Positions 58,983 to 64,000 of a DNA stretch of 64,000 nt are shown piece after piece. The notes under the pieces were generated by a model that saw only the letters and a program-made list of their open reading frames with translations, ran no database searches and was not told the origin of the DNA. Positions within the stretch are counted from its first letter, which is position 1, and every line of letters begins with the position of its first letter. The DNA comes from Acididesulfobacillus acetoxydans. GTDB lineage: Bacteria > Bacillota > Desulfitobacteriia > Desulfitobacteriales > Desulfitobacteriaceae. The stretch spans positions 682,001 through 746,000 of the forward strand of contig NZ_LR746496.1 of NCBI RefSeq assembly GCF_902729405.1. The letters run 5' to 3'. The position numbers and the translations under genes are program-made.

Positions 58983-61900
58983 GTGAATTTTGACGGAAAC
59001 GTGCCGAAGGGCTGGTCCAAAGCCAGCTTAAGTGACAATGCCCGGGTAATTCTGGCTAAACGCTACCTTAAACAGGAGGAGGGTCGAGTCGCAGAAACGG
59101 CGGAAGACATGTTCTACCGGGTCGCCAGTGTGATTGCCGCCAGCGAGGAGAGGTTCGGCAGGGGGAAAAAGGAAATCGCGGCTCTGACTAAGGACTTCTA
59201 CGATATTATGGTGAGTCTTGAATTCATGCCCAATTCTCCGACCTTAATGAATGCGGGGCGCGATCTGGGACAACTAAGCGCTTGCTTTGTGCTGCCGGTC
59301 GAAGACAGCATGGAGGAGATTTTTGACGCTATAAAGAATGCCGCCATCATCCATAAATCCGGCGGCGGCACAGGTTTCAGCTTTTCTCGTCTGCGTCCCA
59401 AGAACAGCGCGGTTCGCTCCACGGGCGGAGTGGCCTCCGGGCCGGTGTCTTTTATGAAGGTTTTTAACTCCGCGACGGAAGCGGTCAAACAAGGCGGTAC
59501 CAGGCGGGGGGCCAACATGGGAATTTTGCGGGTTGACCATCCGGACATTCTCGAATTCATCTCTGCCAAGGAAAATAACAGGGAAATCACCAACTTCAAT
59601 ATATCGGTGGGAATCACCGAGGCTTTCATGGCCGCGGCCGAAGCAGGCCGCGACTACGATCTTGTCGACCCCCATGTGGGTGAGCCTGTCGGCACTCTGC
59701 CGGCCCGCGCCGTCTTCGACGAGATTGTGGACCATGCCTGGCGCAACGGGGAGCCGGGGATCGTGTTTCTGGATCGCCTGAACAAAGGAAATCCGACGCC
59801 GCAGATCGGGGAGATCGAGGCGACCAATCCGTGTGTTTCCGGGGAGACGTGGGTCCTAACGAACGCGGGGCCGGCCCAGGTCAAGAATATTCTGGGCCAA
59901 GAGACTAAACTGGCACTTAACGGTTCGTATTACGGGTCTTCGCCGCAAGGGTTTTTTCCAACCGGGGTCAAACCGGTTATGCTCGTGCGGACCGACAGGG
60001 GCTATGCCCTAAGGGTTACGGCCGATCACTTAATACGGGTTGCCAAAGAAGTAACCCGTTACAGAATTGCCGCGGAGTGGAGAGAAGCCGGGAAGTTGCA
60101 GCCCGGAGATCAAATCATTCTTTCGGACAACCGGGGAATTCGCTGGCAGGGTAAGGGTTCTTACGATGAGGGCTATGTGCTTGGCCTTCTTCTCGGAGAC
60201 GGGACTCTTACCGAGGCGGGGGGGATTATTTCCGTCTGGGGAGAAGGGGAAGAGGCCGGGTCCCTCATGGAAGCGGCCGAGAAGGCGGTTGTCGGCTTGC
60301 CCCAGCGTTCTGATTTCCGAGGCTTCCAGAAACCGGTTGCCGGACGGGCAGAACATCGCCTGCGCTTGTCTTCTATAAGGGATTTGGCGGCAGAGTATGG
60401 AATCTACCCCGGTAACAAGCACATTACGTCTCGGATCGAGGAGACAGGGTACGACTTTCACAGGGGATTTTTGCGCGGGATCTTCGATACGGATGGCACG
60501 GTAGTCGGAAATCAGGAGAAAGGTGTCTCGGTCAGATTGTGGCAGAATGACAAGGCAGTTCTTGGAACTGTACAGAGGATGCTGCACCGCTTAGGGATCT
60601 GTTGCACAGTCTACGAAAACAGGAAACCGGGAGGTGCTAAGGCACTGCCGAACGGACAAGGAGGATACAAGAATTATGTGGTTCAACCCGGGCACGAGTT
60701 GGTGATCTCCGAAGATAATTTGGAAGTATTCTTCCAGACGGTTGGCTTTAGCCAGGTTAAAAAGCAGCAGGCGCTTTTCGAGAAGCTCACTGCCTACCGG
60801 CGCAATCTGAATCGGGAGCGATTCCTGGCTAAGGTAACGGGATGCCTACCGTTGGGAGAAGAGCCGGTCTACGATGTTCAGATTCGCGGAGTGCATGCTT
60901 TTGATGCCAATGGCATCCACGTGCATAACTGTGGTGAACAGCCCCTTCTTCCCAACGAAGCCTGCAATCTGGGTTCCATCAATCTGAAGCGGATGGTGAC
61001 GGAGAAGGCCGGCAAGGTGACCGTGGACTGGGAGCGTCTGAGTTATGTCACGCGCTTGGCTGTCCGCTTTCTTGACGACGTCATTGAGGTCAACCAATAT
61101 CCGCTTCCGATCATTGAAAAAATGGTGAAAGAGAACCGCAAGGTGGGACTCGGGGTCATGGGTTTCGCCGACATGCTCATTTTGCTGCAGACCTCGTATG
61201 CATCCGACGATGCCGTCGAATATGCCGGGAAAATTATGAGCTTCATTCAAGAGGAGGCCAGGAAGGAATCGGAGCGGCTGGCAGACGAGCGAGGGGTTTT
61301 CCCTAACTACGAGGGTTCTGTCTACGACGGGGTACGCCGCTTGCGCAACGCCACCCTGACGACGATAGCCCCCACGGGGACGATCTCCATGATCTGCGGT
61401 GTTTCCAGCGGAGTAGAGCCCCTCTTTGCTGTCGCTTATACTAAGACGGTAATGGACGGAACTCCTCTGGTCGAGGTGAATCCGATCTTTGAGCAATTTG
61501 CCAGGGAATACGGTTTTTACTCCCAGGAGATGATGCGGGGAATCGCCGAACGGGGGACCGTCCTTGGTTTGAACGAAGTTCCCGCCTGGGTCCAGGAGGT
61601 GTTTATCACCGCTCACGAGATCGCGCCGGAATGGCACATCAAGATCCAGGCGGCCTTTCAAAATTACACGGACAATGCCGTATCCAAAACCATCAATTTC
61701 CGGCGGGCGGCGACCCGTGCGGATATCGCCGGGGCTTACCGCCTGGCTTACGCTTTGAATTGCAAGGGTCTTACTGTCTACCGCGACGGCAGCCGGGAAG
61801 AGCAGGTTCTGTCAGCCGGTGCAAAACCGAGTGCCGGTTCCGAAGCGGGACACGGACAGACGGGGGTTACAGGCTCACAGGCCCGGGCGGGCGTCACCGG

Positions 61901-62579
61901 CGAACCGGCCTCGGCTGCTCCGCCTAAGGTTCCCTTCGTTCCGGAGGTAAATACTGTCATGCCGCGTCCCCGTCCGGCCATCACGGTGGGGGTAACGGAA
62001 AAGATCAAAATCGGCTGCGGCAACCTCTATGTCAGCGTCAATGCGGATGAGAAAGGCATCTGTGAGGTCTTTACCAACACCGGCCGGGCCGGGGGCTGCT
62101 CTTCCCAGTCGGAGGCCACTGCCCGTCTGATTTCGATTGCCTTGCGTTCGGGCATTTCGGTTGACGCCATTACTGAGCAGATCCGGGGAATCCGTTGTCC
62201 GGCTTGCATCAGGCGGGAAGGAGTGAATGTTACTTCCTGCCCGGATGCCATAGCCCGCGTGATCAAAAAATATATTGACAACGCGAATGGAAACGGTTTG
62301 GCGGGAAACGGACTGCATGAAAGTGGATCTAAGGGGCAAGATCCCGCCGGAAACGCTTCCGGTGTCCCGGGGGTCGGCGGAGATGACCTGAACGGCGTTA
62401 ACGACCCTTCTCTGAAAATGGTCAACGTCAAAGGCCTAACCAAGGCCGAACGGGCGGTGGTCAAGAAAGCCCGGGCCGGGGTGGCTGTTGACAATGCCTG
62501 CCCGGAATGCGGCATGCCGATTAACCACGAAAGCGGCTGTGTGGTCTGTACACACTGCGGTTACAGTAAGTGCGGGTGA
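58983..62579 (+). CDS. nrdJ: Adenosylcobalamin-dependent (class II) ribonucleotide reductase with intein
   Basis: The precursor, 1198 aa, is about 832 aa after intein removal. The N-terminal catalytic barrel has [29 protein letters not shown] and [15 protein letters not shown]. The active-site [21 protein letters not shown] is split by the intein. A TSCPD domain ([16 protein letters not shown] ... CPACIRREG) and a C-terminal zinc ribbon ([25 protein letters not shown]) complete it. It makes deoxyribonucleotides without oxygen. nrdR is 47 nt upstream. The linker before TSCPD is Ala/Gly-rich. Confidence 0.95.
   Translation: [1198 protein letters not shown]
59832..60929 (+). other. Intein with LAGLIDADG homing endonuclease, inside nrdJ
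   Basis: The 366-aa intein starts at Cys284 ([14 protein letters not shown]) and ends HVHN just before Cys650 of the precursor. Splicing motifs: block A at the start, block B [14 protein letters not shown], and block F/[22 protein letters not shown]. The endonuclease motifs are [12 protein letters not shown] and [13 protein letters not shown]. Both have their Asp, so it may be active. Joined exteins give NP-CGEQPL, where the +1 Cys is the thiyl-radical cysteine. Confidence 0.95.
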
Positions 62580-62669
62580 GTCTCCCGGGGACGGAGGCAG
62601 GATATTAGCGCGCAATACAGAAATACTATAAAAATACCCGGCAGAGGAAAAAAGAAGGGGGTTTTCGAG

Positions 62670-63506
62670 GTGGCTCTGAAAGTTACGGTTTTGGTGGAGA
62701 ATACGGTGGGAGTGCCCTTGGGACTTTTAGGTGAGTGGGGTCTGGCGCTTTTTCTGGACTTTGGGGATGAGCGCGTCCTGCTTGACGTCGGGGAACAGGG
62801 GAACTTAATCGGGAATGCCGACACCTTGGGCATTGATCTGAAAAGAATCGACAAGGTCGTGCTCAGTCACGGACATTACGATCACACGGGAGGCTTGCTC
62901 AAACTGCTGCAGTACCGGGGCCGCGTACCGGTATACGCCCACCCGGACCTTTTTGCCGGGCATTACGGACGGGGTTTCAACGGTGAGGGGGACAAGTACC
63001 TGGGAGTGCCCTTTCGCCGGGAACAGCTGACGAGCGCCGGGGCCGAATTTCATTTCCACAAGGAGCCGCTTGAGTTGAGACCGGGATTATGGCTCAGCGG
63101 GGAAATCCCGCGCCGGACGGATTATGAACGGGTCGATGAGCGCATGATCCAAATCCGGGACGGACAGACCGTCGCGGACACGCTTCCCGATGATTACAGT
63201 TTGTTTTATACGAGTGAGAGCGGGTTGGTCATCTTCCTTGGCTGTGCTCATGCCGGACTGGTCAACATTGTGGAGTACGCCAAACAACTCACGGGGCAGG
63301 GCAAGGTTAGGGCCATTATCGGCGGCACGCATTTAGGACCGGCCAGCCCCGAGCAGCAACAGAAGACGATGGAATACTTAAGGACCCTCGACCTGGAAGT
63401 GCTCGCCCCTAATCACTGTACAGGTCCGGCCATGCTGGCCAAACTGGCCGGGGAGTTTCCGCGGCAATTTGCCTGGGCCGGAGCGGGCAGCACCCTCGAG
63501 TTTTAG
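62670..63506 (+). CDS. Metallo-beta-lactamase-fold hydrolase (dihydropterin/RFA-P-synthase-like)
   Basis: A 278-aa protein with the MBL metal site VVLSHGHYDHTGGL near residue 67-80, further His/Asp in FLGCAHAGLVNIV and GGTHLGPA, and a C-terminal PNHCTGPAM. This matches the group related to 7,8-dihydropterin-6-methyl-4-aminobenzene ribofuranose 5'-phosphate synthases. The substrate is uncertain. GTG start at 62670 after GAAGGGGG. The GHYDHTGG and GCAHAG spacing is normal. Confidence 0.85.
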   Translation: MALKVTVLVENTVGVPLGLLGEWGLALFLDFGDERVLLDVGEQGNLIGNADTLGIDLKRIDKVVLSHGHYDHTGGLLKLLQYRGRVPVYAHPDLFAGHYGRGFNGEGDKYLGVPFRREQLTSAGAEFHFHKEPLELRPGLWLSGEIPRRTDYERVDERMIQIRDGQTVADTLPDDYSLFYTSESGLVIFLGCAHAGLVNIVEYAKQLTGQGKVRAIIGGTHLGPASPEQQQKTMEYLRTLDLEVLAPNHCTGPAMLAKLAGEFPRQFAWAGAGSTLEF

Positions 63507-63545
63507 CAGCGGGGACGTACCGCTGCCGGGTTATCCAACGCGTAA

Positions 63546-63573
63546 GACTCCCACTTCTACAAGTGGGAGTGGG
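63546..63573. terminator. Bidirectional terminator-like hairpin
   Basis: ACTCCCACTT and AAGTGGGAGT pair perfectly over 10 bp with a CTAC loop, between the convergent MBL and Nudix genes. No long T-run, so it may end both transcripts or only stabilise them. Confidence 0.6.
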
Positions 63574-63584
63574 TGCCCACGAGT

Positions 63585-64000
63585 TCATTCCCGGCGGGGT
63601 GTGGCGGTCCGGAAAAGGAGGGGCCGCTCCCCCAGCATTTTTACCCCTTCAATCCGTTCGAAGCCCGTCAAACCGGGCAGCGTAGCTTCCAGCATATGCA
63701 GGGTGAGGGGGGCGATGGACAGACGGCGGGCTTCTTCAAGGGTGAAGAAACCGAGGGAACGGACCTCATCCTCGTCTCCCCGGGCGCTGCCGCTCAGGTA
63801 GCGGAGCAGAAAGATGAGATAAAGATCATGGGGCTGGGGCGGAGCTTCTTCGCCCGGACGGTCCCGGACGGCGATGAGAGTGGAAGCTTGGGTTTCGATT
63901 CCGGTTTCCTCCCGGACTTCGCGGGCCACGGCGTTCTCGATGTTTTCCTCCGCTTCGACATAACCGCCCGGGAGGGTCCAGATTCCCCGGCCGGGGTTAT
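63585..64000 (-). CDS. Nudix hydrolase (partial, continues beyond the window)
   Basis: The C-terminal about 138 residues are present. The frame stays open to the window edge and includes the whole Nudix box, GGYVEAEENIENAVAREVREETGIE (G-x5-E-x7-REVREETG), preceded by GRGIWTLP. It would hydrolyse a nucleoside diphosphate derivative. The internal ATG at 63929 would cut the Nudix box, so it is not the start. The N-terminus lies past base 64000. Confidence 0.9.
   Translation of the reverse strand, partial: NPGRGIWTLPGGYVEAEENIENAVAREVREETGIETQASTLIAVRDRPGEEAPPQPHDLYLIFLLRYLSGSARGDEDEVRSLGFFTLEEARRLSIAPLTLHMLEATLPGLTGFERIEGVKMLGERPLLFRTATPRRE

Overview
The window looks like a chromosomal segment of a spore-former-type Clostridia (Firmicutes), most likely a Peptococcaceae or Desulfotomaculia-like sulfate or sulfite reducer. 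The grounds are a Firmicutes-type 23S/5S operon, strong AGGAGG ribosome-binding sites, the dsr gene set (dsrAB-dsrD-dsrMKJOP-dsrC-dsrN), a cytochrome b/c fusion with a Rieske protein, and LytS/YesN-type sugar sensing. The host genes look GC-rich. The 14-27 kb cassette region and the 37.2-41.2 kb sugar transport operon are visibly AT-richer. Genus was not determined.

Layout: 1-4.2 kb is the end of an rRNA operon, with an enlarged 23S gene carrying three extra stem-loop insertions, then 5S and a terminator. 4.4-7.1 kb has a monohaem lipoprotein and, divergent to it, a Rieske/cytochrome bc module. 7.4-12.2 kb is sbcD-sbcC. 12.9-28 kb is an accessory island. It opens with a XerC/D-like tyrosine recombinase, followed by an integron-like array of attC-type sites and cassettes: an RmlD-like reductase, a nucleotidyltransferase-like protein, a DUF6429 plus small zinc-finger pair, a cell-wall-binding protein, a deoxyribosyltransferase/TIR-like protein broken by a frameshift, and a VOC protein. 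Part of the array is duplicated and inverted between copies of a 1657-bp IS element, one of which carries a second copy nested inside it. The island ends at a truncated recombinase without its catalytic tyrosine, followed by a toxin-antitoxin pair.

29-31.5 kb holds a methyltransferase, a macrodomain protein and a HAD phosphatase. 31.6-43.1 kb is a sugar module: two membrane-anchored sugar-binding proteins flank a LytS-type kinase and a YesN-type regulator (resembling XylFII-LytS-YesN), followed by a lipoprotein SBP, a double ATPase and a permease, then a ROK kinase and a soluble HAD protein. 43.5-44.9 kb is a cluster of minisatellites with two short genes on the minus strand.

45.4-56.3 kb is the dissimilatory sulfite reduction locus: ferredoxin, DsrAB, DsrD, an RsbRD-like protein, the DsrMKJOP membrane complex, DsrC and the sirohaem amidase DsrN. 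Electrons from menaquinol would pass through DsrMKJOP to the DsrC trisulfide made by DsrAB. A LysR regulator and a nitrilase follow. 58.4-62.6 kb is nrdR with paired NrdR boxes and a class II ribonucleotide reductase with an intein exactly at its active-site cysteine. The window closes with an MBL-fold protein and a partial Nudix hydrolase.

The most notable find is the integron-like system: well-formed attC-like sites next to a recombinase that has no IntI-specific insertion but has an extra N-terminal domain. All calls rest on reading the sequence. No database search was possible.
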